Shown here in pieces: positions 25,967-35,678 of a stretch of DNA of 64,000 nt. The stretch comes from Bacteroidota bacterium. Its GTDB lineage: Bacteria > Bacteroidota > Bacteroidia > Chitinophagales > Chitinophagaceae. Each line of letters opens with the position of its first letter. The first letter of the stretch is position 1. A model generated the notes under the pieces. It was not told where the DNA came from, did no database searches, and was given only the letters and a program-made list of their open reading frames with translations. The stretch spans positions 17,106 through 81,105 of the forward strand of contig JAEZEI010000014.1 of NCBI GenBank assembly GCA_023417815.1, written 5' to 3'. Both the position numbers and the translations under genes were made by a program.

Positions 25967-27465
25967 TGAGTGGTGCATTGTCTGGCATAAAGGAATGGTT
26001 AAGGAGTGAGATCTTCATCCGCAGGCTTCAGTCGCCAGTGGGGTTGACCCTTCTTGCATTGCTGGCAATTGGCGCAGGATACCTTGCAGCAAATGATCTG
26101 TCCATACTTGTATTTGTATTGTCGGGCGCCCTGGCAGGAGGGGTAATTGTGTATATGTGCATGTTTCGGCCTCTCCAGGGATATTATATTGTAACGCTTG
26201 TCGCATACTTCGCCTTCTATCCCACTCATATTTTAAACAAGGAAATTCCCTTAAGCACACTTACAGAAGTGTTGATTTTATTTCTTTTTATGGGAGGAAT
26301 GTGGAGCACGAGGGGCGATGCCAATGCAAAAGGAAATTTGTTCAGGACGGGTATATCGATTTTGTTGCTGATCAATGTTGCATATTTCATCATGGAGTTA
26401 TTCAACCCAAATATGTCTGTTCAGGCAGGATGGTTCTTCAGCAGCAAGCGTTACCTGGTTTATATTTTATTCTTTATTATTTCCTACAGGTTAATTAATA
26501 CCCCTGCAAAATTCAGGTTCTTTTTCAGGTTCTGGGTATTCATGGCTGTTTTGGGAGGAGCCTATGCATGTTACCAGCAATGGTTTGGGTATCTTCCAAT
26601 GGAGCTGGCTTATATTAAGAGCGATCCCCATGAGTATGGATTACTTTTCCAGGGCGGACAACTGAGAAAGTATTCATTTTTTGATGGTGTAGTTACTTCA
26701 GGAATTCTTTGTGGCAGCTTTGCCGTTATAACTTTAATTCTTGCAGTGGAGGAACGCACCAAAAGAAAGCGAGTCTTGTTGATTTTCTCCACAATATTTC
26801 TTTTTTTAGGGATGTTGTATTCGGGCACACGCACCACCACCATTATGCTGCCAACGGGAATAGCACTTTACAGCCTTATGACTATAAGGAACCGAAAGAC
26901 CCTGGTTACTGTATTTGTATTTTTTGTATTTGCTGCATTCTTAATGATCGCTCCAATCAATTCTCCTACGCTGAACAGGATGCGTTCAACTTTTAATAAG
27001 CAGGATGCCTCGTTGAATGTCCGGGATATGAACCGGAAAATGATCCAGCCATACATTTACCAGAATCCACTGGGAGGAGGGGTGGCTGCATCCGGCGTTG
27101 AGGGCATGCGTTTTAACCCCTCGCATCCTCTGGCAGGCTTTCCTCCGGACAGCGGATTTTTGAAAATAGCACTGGATATGGGGTACGTTGGACTTTTCCT
27201 CACTGTACTCATGTACCTTGCCATTTTATATACAGGGATCCAGAACTATCATATAATGCGGAATGAACGGTATAAGAAGTACACTATTTGTATCACTGCT
27301 GCGTTATTTTCGATCATGGTAACCCAGTATTCACAGGTGTCGATAGGCCAGATTCCGAATGCGTTGTTCTTTTATGCCGCAATAGCTCTATTTCAGCGAA
27401 TGCTGGAATTTGACAGGAAGGAGAGGCTTAGTTTCCGGAATTCACCGGTTGATCCAGAAAATTAA
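25966..27465 (+). CDS. O-antigen ligase/polymerase family membrane protein (Wzy-like)
   Basis: 499 residues with about 11-12 hydrophobic segments. A large loop near residues 340-400 (NPLGGGVAASG, then GFPPDSGFLKIALDMGYVGL) is the diagnostic region of the O-antigen ligase (Wzy_C/WaaL) domain. Such proteins polymerise or ligate undecaprenyl-linked glycans in the periplasm. In this operon, with Wzx and Wzc-like proteins, polymerase is the likely role. It starts inside the stop of the 41-residue ORF. Confidence 0.88.
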   Translation: MSGALSGIKEWLRSEIFIRRLQSPVGLTLLALLAIGAGYLAANDLSILVFVLSGALAGGVIVYMCMFRPLQGYYIVTLVAYFAFYPTHILNKEIPLSTLTEVLILFLFMGGMWSTRGDANAKGNLFRTGISILLLINVAYFIMELFNPNMSVQAGWFFSSKRYLVYILFFIISYRLINTPAKFRFFFRFWVFMAVLGGAYACYQQWFGYLPMELAYIKSDPHEYGLLFQGGQLRKYSFFDGVVTSGILCGSFAVITLILAVEERTKRKRVLLIFSTIFLFLGMLYSGTRTTTIMLPTGIALYSLMTIRNRKTLVTVFVFFVFAAFLMIAPINSPTLNRMRSTFNKQDASLNVRDMNRKMIQPYIYQNPLGGGVAASGVEGMRFNPSHPLAGFPPDSGFLKIALDMGYVGLFLTVLMYLAILYTGIQNYHIMRNERYKKYTICITAALFSIMVTQYSQVSIGQIPNALFFYAAIALFQRMLEFDRKERLSFRNSPVDPEN

Positions 27466-27477
27466 ACAATTACGAAA

Positions 27478-28221
27478 ATGAAAATATTATTTATCATAGC
27501 CTTCGTTCTGAACCTGCCTTCGGCGATGGGTCAATCTTTGGGAAGGATGCCGGATTCGGTTCGTACCAGGATAGATGCTGAAAAGAGAGGGATCCTGCCT
27601 CCGGCAACGGCAACAGGGCAGGAGACAGGAGATGAACTGATAAAGGAGCGCCTGGTGAAACTGGCAATGAAGAATCCTGCGATAGTGATCACCCAGGCCA
27701 ATATGAACATTGCCGAAGCAAACCAGGCCAAAGCAAAGTCCTCATGGCTTTCTTACGTAAGTGCCGGGGCGAATATCAATGAATTCGTCATCCAGGGTTC
27801 TGCAGCCGCAAGCTTTTTTCCAAAATACAATGTCGGGGTAACCATTCCTTTCGATATTGTGGCGCGGCATAAACTTGCAAAAAGAACAGCAGATGAAACA
27901 TTCGTGATCAATGAAGCGGTGAAAAAGCAACAGGAAGCTGCCCTGAAAGCCGAAGTGCTGACGCGTTATGAAACGTATAAGGAAAAGAAGGAATTATTAC
28001 AGGTTCAGAAAATTTCAGTGGACTCCGATCTTACGAGCTACGAAGCCGGGCAGCAGTCATATGCCGAGGGAGACATTACGCTTACTGATATGAATAAGCT
28101 TTACCAGTCATATATCCTTGAGAAAGGTAAACTCACTTCTGCGGAAAAAGATTTAAATATTGCCATTATCCGCCTGGAAGAACTGATCGGGGTACCCCTT
28201 TCCACTGTAGTTCCGCAGTAA
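27478..28221 (+). CDS. Half-length TolC-family outer membrane protein
   Basis: 247 residues with a signal peptide (1-18, cut after SAMG). One TolC repeat is visible: LIKERLVKLAMKNPAIVI, the ANMNIAEANQAKAKSSWLSYVS helix, a strand pair around FPKYNVGVTIPFDI, a second long helix (about 150-200) and the closing helix AIIRLEELIGVPLS. Canonical TolC has two such repeats in about 450 residues and works as a trimer. A single repeat would need about six copies to make an equivalent barrel. It closes the EPS operon 12 nt after the polymerase and could replace the missing Wza/OPX exporter (inference). Confidence 0.82.
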   Translation: MKILFIIAFVLNLPSAMGQSLGRMPDSVRTRIDAEKRGILPPATATGQETGDELIKERLVKLAMKNPAIVITQANMNIAEANQAKAKSSWLSYVSAGANINEFVIQGSAAASFFPKYNVGVTIPFDIVARHKLAKRTADETFVINEAVKKQQEAALKAEVLTRYETYKEKKELLQVQKISVDSDLTSYEAGQQSYAEGDITLTDMNKLYQSYILEKGKLTSAEKDLNIAIIRLEELIGVPLSTVVPQ

Positions 28222-28571
28222 TTACGCGGGTTTTTAGCTATAATTGCAATCCTTTGAAGCTCAGTTCCGAAGTAGTTCCGGGTAATGTATTATATGTGGA
28301 TAACTGGGGGATTGGCCGTACCTGATAATTTTATTTATTTGTAATAATAAATCCGCTTCCTACATCGTTATAGAAGAACAACTACGTCACTTTTGGTTTG
28401 ATTCTTGAGAACTGATGAGCCTGAAAAACCGGTTTCCAAACCACTGGAATTTAACCAAAACTTGAATTGTTGTATCAAAAAACACAGTCTACTTATTTAC
28501 ATCAAAAAACCTGATACATCAGTAGGTGTAAATGGAGAAGGACTGGGCCGATCCAAATCCATATCCATCCC
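28222..28571 (+). other. 350-bp intergenic stretch
   Basis: No supportable ORF. A weak hairpin (CCGC/GCGG) overlapping the TolC-like stop is followed by TTTTT at about 28231-28235. The AT-rich middle has TTTATTTG (about 28334-28341), one mismatch from a -7 box, without a matching -33. The promoter of the secreted protein at 28572 should be here but cannot be fixed. Confidence 0.5.
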
Positions 28572-31500
28572 ATGAAAAAACCTTTATTCACCATTCTTGC
28601 TGTGCTATTAGGAGGTATGCTTTTCTCTCCGATAGTAAGTTCAGCCCAGCAAACACTTACGCAAATTAACGGTTGGAACGCTTATGTTCATTTACCGGCC
28701 AGCTACACTGGCAACACCAACACCTATCCTACGATCATCTTCTTCCCGGGATTAGGAGAAGTTGGAACCACTCCATCAAAAGTTATCCAAAACGGCCCGG
28801 GTGCATATATCTCCCAGGGTTGGAATGGTAATGTTGTAGTTAATGGCAATACAGTTGAATTTATAGTAATTAGCCTTCAACCGCCTTCTGCATTTCCGAA
28901 TGAATATGCAATGAACCAGCGTATTCAAACGATCAAAAGTCTTTACAGGGTTGACCCGGACAGGCTGTACCTGACAGGTCTTTCACACGGCGGATGGTGC
29001 AGCAGCACCTTCGTAACAGGTGATCCTCAGGGCGGACCCTATACTTATGCTTCGCAGATCGCTGCCGTTGTAACCGTGCAGGGTATGAAGCCGGATGACA
29101 ACCAGCCTTATCCTGCTTTATTTGATAATTTTGCACAAAGCGGTGGAAAATATCTGGGTTTCGAACAGATCAATGACGGACGTGATACACGTACTGTTGT
29201 AGACAGAATGAATGCTACTGTTCCTAATTCCGCCATACACGTACAAACAAATTTTGGTGGCGGCGGCCATTGCTGCTGGAACCAATTCTATGGAGGACAG
29301 GGTGTTCAACCGCAGAATTTCATGCTCGATGGCGTTAACCAGAACCTTTATCAATGGCTTGCCCGCCAGGCCCTCGGTACAGTTAACGAATTACCTGTAG
29401 CAAATGCAGGTCCTGATCAAACTATAACACTCCCTGTAAACTATGTACAACTGAATGGATCGGGTACTGACAACGATGGTACTGTTCTGACATACCTGTG
29501 GAAGCAGGTTTCCGGACCCGGAATAGCAGATATTTTAAATGTTACTGCTTCTTCTACAAATGTTTTCAGCCTTATACCAGGCACATATGAGTTTGAATTA
29601 TCCATTTCTGATAATGGGGGAGGAACAGACAAGGATACAGTGGCAGTTCATGTAAATGCCCCGCTGGTCTCAACATGTAATACATCAGCGCCGGTAACCT
29701 ATACGCTCACCCCAACAGGAAATGAAATCTATTATCCTGATGCATCATCCATGCCGTGGAAGGGTGGTGATACACTGAAAATTCCTGCAGGAAATTATAC
29801 CCTGATCGAGATCAGTAATTTCTCTGGCGATAGCTGCAGGAAGATCGTGATCATTAATTCAGGTGGCAAGGTAACGGCAAACAATATTCGCTTCCGAAAT
29901 AACAGCAGGTTCTTCCGTTTTACCGGAACGGGAGTACCTGGAATGGAATACGGATTCAAGGTACAGGGCGGTATGCTTGCCACTACGTTAAGCCACGATT
30001 TTGAGATCGATCATGTTGAAGCCACCGGCGGTAACATCGGGATGTATATCAAAACAACGCCTGATGAAACAATTCCGGGCAGCATATACATCCCAGGATC
30101 GCTTACCAATTATGTTATGAAGAACATTTACGTTCATCATAACTGGATACATCATATTTCCGGAGAAGGATTCTATATCGGTCATACCGGGCCGAGCGGC
30201 GGCCAGAATGGAAATGGCAGTAACGGTTTACCTCTGATACCGCTTCGCCTGGATAATGTGGAGATCAGCTATAACCTGGTGGAGGATACAGACTGGGATG
30301 GTATCCAGCTTTCCAATGCAAGGAACAATGCGAAGATCCACCACAACACCGTTAGAAGGTTTGGACGGATAAACATGAGTAGCCAGCAGTCTGGTATTAT
30401 CATGGGTGGAAATACAAATGGTGATATTTATAACAACACTGTTGAGAATGGAACTGGTATAGGTATCCAGGTATTCGGCTATGGTACTATCAATGTTTAT
30501 AATAATCTTATCGACAGCACAGGTTATGATAATACCGCAATCGGGCAGGAATCATTCCTCGCCATTGATATCATTACAGGTCCTGAAGTAAATCCAAAAC
30601 AGCAGATCAATTTTTATAATAACACGGTCAATTACCCGATGCCAAAGGGTGCGGTCAGGATCGGAACTTATAATAATAACAGTTTACCTGCCAATGTATC
30701 CAATAACCTTTATTGTATACCAGGTGCAGGAGCAAACTGGTTGGCTACCTATGTTGCGGTGATCCAGACAGGGAGTATCGTAAATAATAATACGCTCTAC
30801 TGCAGCGTAATTCCGAATCAACCCCCAAACGCAAACGCAGGGAATGATGCGACAATTACCCTGCCTGTAAATAGCACCCCGCTTAATGGTTCCGGTTCGG
30901 ATCCGGATGGCACAGTTACGCAATATTTCTGGTCAAAGATCGCAGGCCCTTCAACAGGAAACGTGGCCAGTGCAACCAATGCCGTTACAAGTGCCGTAAA
31001 TCTTGTTCAGGGTACATACAGGTTCGAACTTAGGGTGACTGATAATAATGGTGCGATAGACAGGGATACCGTTCAGATAACCGTTTTGCCTTCACCCAAC
31101 CAGTTCCCTGATGCGAATGCCGGTAATGATATTACTATTACCCTGCCTGTAAACAGTACGCCGCTTAATGGTTCTGGCTCTGACCCTGATGGAACTATTG
31201 TTTCTTACCAATGGGCTAAGATCGCTGGTCCGTCTGCAGGATCGGTGGTGAACCCGAATTCGGCATCTGCAACCGCTTCATCACTTGTGCAGGGAATTTA
31301 CCGGTTCCGGCTAACGGTTACCGATAACGGTGGTCTTACAGATTCTGATACTGTGCAAGTGACTGTTCTTCCGGCACCAAACCAGGCACCATCCGCCAAT
31401 GCAGGAAATGATATTACTATCACGCTACCGGTAAACAGTACTCCTCTATCAGGTTCAGGTACTGATCCGGACGGTACAATTTCATCCTACCAGTGGACAA

Positions 31501-34187
31501 AAATATCTGGTCCGGCAGCTGGTTCTGTCAATAACAGTACCGCGCCTAATGCAACAGCTGTTTCCCTTGTTCAGGGCAGCTATGGATTTATGCTAACGGT
31601 TACTGACAATAGCGGGGCTATAGACCGGGATACCGTTTATGTGAATGTTCTTCCCGCACCAAACCAGTTGCCAACCGCCAATGCCGGTAATGATATAACC
31701 ATCACCTTGCCGGTAAATACTGCTCCTTTGAATGGATCAGGAACAGATAATGATGGAACGATAACGAGTTACCTCTGGACGAAAATTTCAGGGCCTGCAA
31801 CAGGGGCGATCAGCAATGCTTCATCTGCGGTTACTTCCGCCGTATCTCTTGTGCAGGGGATATATAAATTTGAATTGATCGTAACTGATAATAATGGTGC
31901 GATGGACCGGGATACCATGCAGGTAACTGTTCTTCCTGCTCCAAACCAGGCGCCAACAGCAAATGCCGGAAATGATCTCACTATAACACTACCTGTAAAC
32001 ACAGCTCCTCTTAATGGTGCAGGTACTGATAATGATGGAACGATCGTTTCATATTCCTGGTTGAAAATATCGGGTCCTGCTTCAGGCTCGGTGAGTAATC
32101 CGAATTCTGCAAGCGCAACAGCCATAACGCTTGTACAGGGAGTTTACAAATTTGAACTTACCGTTACAGATAATAATGGCGCAAGTGATAAGGATACCAT
32201 GAGGGTAACCGTACTTCCTGCTCCAAACCAGGCGCCAACCGCCAATGCCGGTAACGACATAACTGTCACTCTGCCTGTGAATTCAGCACCACTGAATGGC
32301 TCAGGAACTGATAATGACGGAACGATCATTACTTATTCATGGATGAAAGTATCCGGACCTGCATTAGGTTCTGTAGTTAATCCCGGATCAGCTTCTGCAA
32401 CCGCAACTTCTTTGGTTCAGGGTGTTTATGAATTTGAACTTACCGTTACGGATAATAATGGCGCCAGCGATAAGGATACCATGAAGGTGACAGTTCTTCC
32501 TGCACCAAACCAGGCACCAACCGCAAATGCCGGTAATGATATCACTATTACCCTGCCGGTAAATACTGCAACATTAAATGGATCAGGAACGGATAATGAC
32601 GGAACGATCGTTTCTTATGCCTGGGCTAAAATTTCAGGTCCTGCAGCAGGATCAGTTAACAATGCATCCTCTGCAACTGCTACGGCTGAATCTCTTGTTC
32701 AGGGGATCTACCAGTTCGAACTTACGGTTACTGATAATTCCGGGGCGATTGATAAGGATACCATGCAGATCATGGTGCTTCCTGCGCCGAACCAGGCACC
32801 GATTGCAAATGCAGGCCCAGACCAGGCTATAACCCTTCCTGTTAACACCGTTAATCTTGACGGATCAGGAACGGATAATGATGGAACAATTTCAGGTTAT
32901 ACCTGGACTAAAATTGCAGGTCCTTCCAATGGAACCATTACCTCACCTGGATCCGCCCATACAACTGTTACCGGTATGGAACAGGGAGTCTATCGTTTTG
33001 AACTTCGCGTTACAGATAACCAGGGCGCTTTCCACCGCGATACCATGCAGGTGATCGTAAACGGCCCCATACCAAACCAGGCTCCTACCGCTAATGCAGG
33101 CCTTGACCAGAACATAACATTACCAAATAATACGGTGAACCTTACCGGTTCAGGTTCAGATAATGATGGTGTGATAATGTCATACCAATGGAATAAGATT
33201 GCGGGTCCTTCAGCAGGTTCTATCACCAACCCTGCATCAGCTTCTTCTGCTGTATCAGGGCTTGTTCAGGGACTTTACAAATTTGAACTTGTAGTCACTG
33301 ACGATGATGGTGCAACAGGACGGGATACCATGCTGGTTACAGTTAACCCGGCACCAAACCAGGCGCCATCAGTTAATGCTGGAAACGATATTACTATTAC
33401 ATTACCCCAGAATTCAGTGACACTGTTTGCTTCAGCCATTGACCCGGATGGTACCATAACAAGCTACCAGTGGACCAAATTATCCGGAGGAAATGCCGTA
33501 TTTGCTGATGCAAATGCTGCCTCAACCGACGTTACCGGACTTACCGAAGGAACGTATACATTCCAGGTGGTTGTTACGGATAATAATAATGCGGCAGCTG
33601 CTGACGTGATCACGGTTACCGTACTTCCAGCGCCTAATAATCCGCCAACAGCATATGCAGGAGAGGATGTTTCGATCTATTTACCGCAGAACCAGGTTAG
33701 CCTGCAGGGTTCGGGAAGTGATCCTGATGGAGATATTCTTACATATAGCTGGAGAATTCTTAACGGTCAATCAGGATGTAGCATAGAGAATGAAGATGCT
33801 GAAAATGCGGAGGCAATGGGATTAATGCAGGGGATATATGAGATCGAATTGACTGTTACAGATATTCATGGCGCGTTTGCAACTGATACCATGTTCATTA
33901 ATGTAGGTAGCTCACGTACCGGAAGCAAAATGGAGATCACCAGGGTGTATCCAAATCCTGTAAGTGATATAATGAACGTAGAGATCAACACACCGGTAAC
34001 CGGTAAAAAGATCACTCTCGCTGTTACGAGCGCTTCAGGAAAACTGGTGATGAAGAAAGAAATAATGGTGGATGATTATATCCAGATAGAAAGGATGAAT
34101 CTTTCAGGATTGAGCAAAGGTGGATATTACCTCACCATTCTATCTTCAGAAAAACAGCATAAGGCAGTGAAGATCCTAAAACTGTAG
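28572..34187 (+). CDS. Giant secreted esterase/beta-helix/PKD protein with T9SS sorting domain
   Basis: 1871 residues. Signal peptide about 1-25 (ends VSSAQ). An alpha/beta-hydrolase domain (about 28-270) has GLSHG with nucleophile S138 and the His motif GGHCCWNQFYG (H233); the acid is probably in QINDGRD near 202-206. A first PKD unit (about 275-365) is followed by a right-handed parallel beta-helix (about 370-745), rich in NN-turns such as VHHNWIHHISGEGFYIG, and then eleven tandem PKD units (749 to about 1781). A T9SS type A domain (VYPNPVSD, last 85 residues) ends it. Likely a surface-attached polysaccharide esterase with a carbohydrate-binding or lyase-like helix. The partial gene at 1-1014 is a relative. 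Confidence 0.9.
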   Translation: MKKPLFTILAVLLGGMLFSPIVSSAQQTLTQINGWNAYVHLPASYTGNTNTYPTIIFFPGLGEVGTTPSKVIQNGPGAYISQGWNGNVVVNGNTVEFIVISLQPPSAFPNEYAMNQRIQTIKSLYRVDPDRLYLTGLSHGGWCSSTFVTGDPQGGPYTYASQIAAVVTVQGMKPDDNQPYPALFDNFAQSGGKYLGFEQINDGRDTRTVVDRMNATVPNSAIHVQTNFGGGGHCCWNQFYGGQGVQPQNFMLDGVNQNLYQWLARQALGTVNELPVANAGPDQTITLPVNYVQLNGSGTDNDGTVLTYLWKQVSGPGIADILNVTASSTNVFSLIPGTYEFELSISDNGGGTDKDTVAVHVNAPLVSTCNTSAPVTYTLTPTGNEIYYPDASSMPWKGGDTLKIPAGNYTLIEISNFSGDSCRKIVIINSGGKVTANNIRFRNNSRFFRFTGTGVPGMEYGFKVQGGMLATTLSHDFEIDHVEATGGNIGMYIKTTPDETIPGSIYIPGSLTNYVMKNIYVHHNWIHHISGEGFYIGHTGPSGGQNGNGSNGLPLIPLRLDNVEISYNLVEDTDWDGIQLSNARNNAKIHHNTVRRFGRINMSSQQSGIIMGGNTNGDIYNNTVENGTGIGIQVFGYGTINVYNNLIDSTGYDNTAIGQESFLAIDIITGPEVNPKQQINFYNNTVNYPMPKGAVRIGTYNNNSLPANVSNNLYCIPGAGANWLATYVAVIQTGSIVNNNTLYCSVIPNQPPNANAGNDATITLPVNSTPLNGSGSDPDGTVTQYFWSKIAGPSTGNVASATNAVTSAVNLVQGTYRFELRVTDNNGAIDRDTVQITVLPSPNQFPDANAGNDITITLPVNSTPLNGSGSDPDGTIVSYQWAKIAGPSAGSVVNPNSASATASSLVQGIYRFRLTVTDNGGLTDSDTVQVTVLPAPNQAPSANAGNDITITLPVNSTPLSGSGTDPDGTISSYQWTKISGPAAGSVNNSTAPNATAVSLVQGSYGFMLTVTDNSGAIDRDTVYVNVLPAPNQLPTANAGNDITITLPVNTAPLNGSGTDNDGTITSYLWTKISGPATGAISNASSAVTSAVSLVQGIYKFELIVTDNNGAMDRDTMQVTVLPAPNQAPTANAGNDLTITLPVNTAPLNGAGTDNDGTIVSYSWLKISGPASGSVSNPNSASATAITLVQGVYKFELTVTDNNGASDKDTMRVTVLPAPNQAPTANAGNDITVTLPVNSAPLNGSGTDNDGTIITYSWMKVSGPALGSVVNPGSASATATSLVQGVYEFELTVTDNNGASDKDTMKVTVLPAPNQAPTANAGNDITITLPVNTATLNGSGTDNDGTIVSYAWAKISGPAAGSVNNASSATATAESLVQGIYQFELTVTDNSGAIDKDTMQIMVLPAPNQAPIANAGPDQAITLPVNTVNLDGSGTDNDGTISGYTWTKIAGPSNGTITSPGSAHTTVTGMEQGVYRFELRVTDNQGAFHRDTMQVIVNGPIPNQAPTANAGLDQNITLPNNTVNLTGSGSDNDGVIMSYQWNKIAGPSAGSITNPASASSAVSGLVQGLYKFELVVTDDDGATGRDTMLVTVNPAPNQAPSVNAGNDITITLPQNSVTLFASAIDPDGTITSYQWTKLSGGNAVFADANAASTDVTGLTEGTYTFQVVVTDNNNAAAADVITVTVLPAPNNPPTAYAGEDVSIYLPQNQVSLQGSGSDPDGDILTYSWRILNGQSGCSIENEDAENAEAMGLMQGIYEIELTVTDIHGAFATDTMFINVGSSRTGSKMEITRVYPNPVSDIMNVEINTPVTGKKITLAVTSASGKLVMKKEIMVDDYIQIERMNLSGLSKGGYYLTILSSEKQHKAVKILKL
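30816..33914 (+). repeat. Eleven in-frame tandem PKD-coding repeats
   Basis: Repeat starts (codon for N of NQxP) are at 30816, 31098, 31380, 31662, 31944, 32226, 32508, 32790, 33075, 33357 and 33636. The first seven units are exactly 282 bp (94 codons), the eighth 285, the ninth 282, the tenth 279. Protein sequence is strongly kept (NAGNDITITLPVN, VTDNNGA, VLPAP linker) while many third positions differ. Confidence 0.95.
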
Positions 34188-34188
34188 A

Positions 34189-34791
34189 TCAGGATCTGAA
34201 GTATCTGAAATGCGGGTGGGTTGCCATGGACAGCATTTCACGATCTCCTTTACTATCGCCATAGGCATAGATGATATCAAATTGAGCCGGATCGAACATT
34301 GCTTTGATCCGGCTTACTTTTTCACCGCCGTTACAATTAAAACCTTCGATTTTCCCGGTGATGTTGTTGCCATCTACACACAATTTTGTACCTATATACA
34401 GCAAACCTTCCATTTCACACCAGTACTTTATCCAGTTTTCGGCAGAAGCAGAAACAACCACTACCGGTATGCCTTTTTGCTTATGGGAGATGATCTCATT
34501 ATAAGCATCATTACGGATAAGGCCTGGAAGTTTTGATTCAGAAAATCTTCTGCAGGCATCTTCAAATTCGGAAAGCGGCATCCCATTATAGAAGTGGGAA
34601 AGTAGCTTTTCCTTGGCGATAGCGGCAGACACTATTCCTGCCTTTAAACCTGCCAGCCATGGAAGGGTTCGAAGCATACCGGCGATTAAACCAACGCTGC
34701 CGTGTGTGAATTTAATGAACTCGAATAATGTATCCTTGCGGGTTATAGTGCCATCAAAATCGAAAAATGCTATGGCTCGTTTTTCACTCAT
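34189..34791 (-). CDS. HAD-IB family phosphatase
   Basis: 200 residues. HAD motif I is AFFDFDGTITRKD (nucleophile D, acid D two later), motif II is VVVVSAS and motif IV is YAYGDSKGDREML. This is the phosphoserine-phosphatase-like HAD-IB group with a helical cap. The start overlaps the prenyltransferase end by 4 nt (ATGA), so the two form a unit. In actinobacteria a phosphatase next to a UbiA-type enzyme removes the 5-phosphate from polyprenyl-phosphoryl-phosphoribose; a similar job here is an inference. Confidence 0.88.
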   Translation of the reverse strand: MSEKRAIAFFDFDGTITRKDTLFEFIKFTHGSVGLIAGMLRTLPWLAGLKAGIVSAAIAKEKLLSHFYNGMPLSEFEDACRRFSESKLPGLIRNDAYNEIISHKQKGIPVVVVSASAENWIKYWCEMEGLLYIGTKLCVDGNNITGKIEGFNCNGGEKVSRIKAMFDPAQFDIIYAYGDSKGDREMLSMATHPHFRYFRS

Positions 34792-35678
34792 TTGAAGATG
34801 GTGATATCCTTAACATACAGAATAATGTAAAAGCTGATGATCCAAAGCAGGATAGAAGCCTGGATGAACCTGTCGCGGTAAAGGATCTTTGTCGGGGATT
34901 GTGAATCCTGCCTTATGTAGATCAACTGGAGGTACCTGAATACTCCTGCAAGAACGAAAAGGCATGTATAATACAACCTGTGGGTTCCCAGTCGTTCAAC
35001 GATGTCTTCCGACATGGTATACATAAAATAAGAGACAATTATCACTGAACAGATCAGGGCCAGGGCAATATTGATGAACTCAAGGTTATATCCTTTTACC
35101 GCTTTACGCATGTCTGTACCAGATACCAGTTTCAGCAAAACATCATCACGACGTTTTGCCAGCGCAAGAAACAAAGCCAGGAGAAATACCATTATGGTCA
35201 GCCATTCGCTGAGACCGATCATCGCAATTACGGCCCCTGCCTTTACCCGGAGAACAAATCCTATAGCGATTATCATTATATCGAGAACAGAGATATTCTT
35301 TAATCCGAAAGAATAACCCAGGTTAAGGAGGAAGTATATACCAAGTACAAACATGAACTTATCCCTGATAAGCCAGGCTCCTGTAAATCCCAGAGCAAGG
35401 AAGAGGATACAGATAATTATCGCTGAAGACCTGGAAACTGCACCTGAAGCCAGGGGCCGGTTTTGTTTAACAGGATGTTTGCGGTCATCTTCAATATCCC
35501 TGTAATCATTGATGATATAAATACTGCTTGCTACCAGGCTAAAGCATAAAAATCCTCCAAGCAATTCCAGTAAGATCTCAGTTTCAAAAAACCTTCCTGC
35601 AAAAAAAACAGGGATGAACAGGAACAGATTCTTCGCCCAGTCCTTAGGCCGGATAAGTTTTATGTAAGCTTTCATCAT
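34788..35678 (-). CDS. UbiA-family polyprenyl-phosphate phosphoribosyltransferase (DPPR synthase-like)
   Basis: 296 residues from the ATG at 35678 (or the next codon); a start 12 codons earlier would lie deeper in the upstream gene. About eight membrane segments. The first Asp-rich motif is NDYRDIEDDRKHP followed by KQNRPLASG, and the second region is KNISVLDIMIIAIGFVLRVKAGA. This combination is typical of decaprenyl-phosphate phosphoribosyltransferases (Rv3806c-like) rather than quinone enzymes. Expected product: a polyprenyl-phosphate-linked 5-phosphoribose used as a pentose donor. Confidence 0.85.
   Translation of the reverse strand: MMKAYIKLIRPKDWAKNLFLFIPVFFAGRFFETEILLELLGGFLCFSLVASSIYIINDYRDIEDDRKHPVKQNRPLASGAVSRSSAIIICILFLALGFTGAWLIRDKFMFVLGIYFLLNLGYSFGLKNISVLDIMIIAIGFVLRVKAGAVIAMIGLSEWLTIMVFLLALFLALAKRRDDVLLKLVSGTDMRKAVKGYNLEFINIALALICSVIIVSYFMYTMSEDIVERLGTHRLYYTCLFVLAGVFRYLQLIYIRQDSQSPTKILYRDRFIQASILLWIISFYIILYVKDITIFK

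Noticed and set aside
31769..33457. Minus-strand ORFs in the PKD array with similar VTVMSLPALAVGAWFGAG segments
   Set aside because: Their likeness to each other only mirrors the PKD repeats read on the opposite strand.
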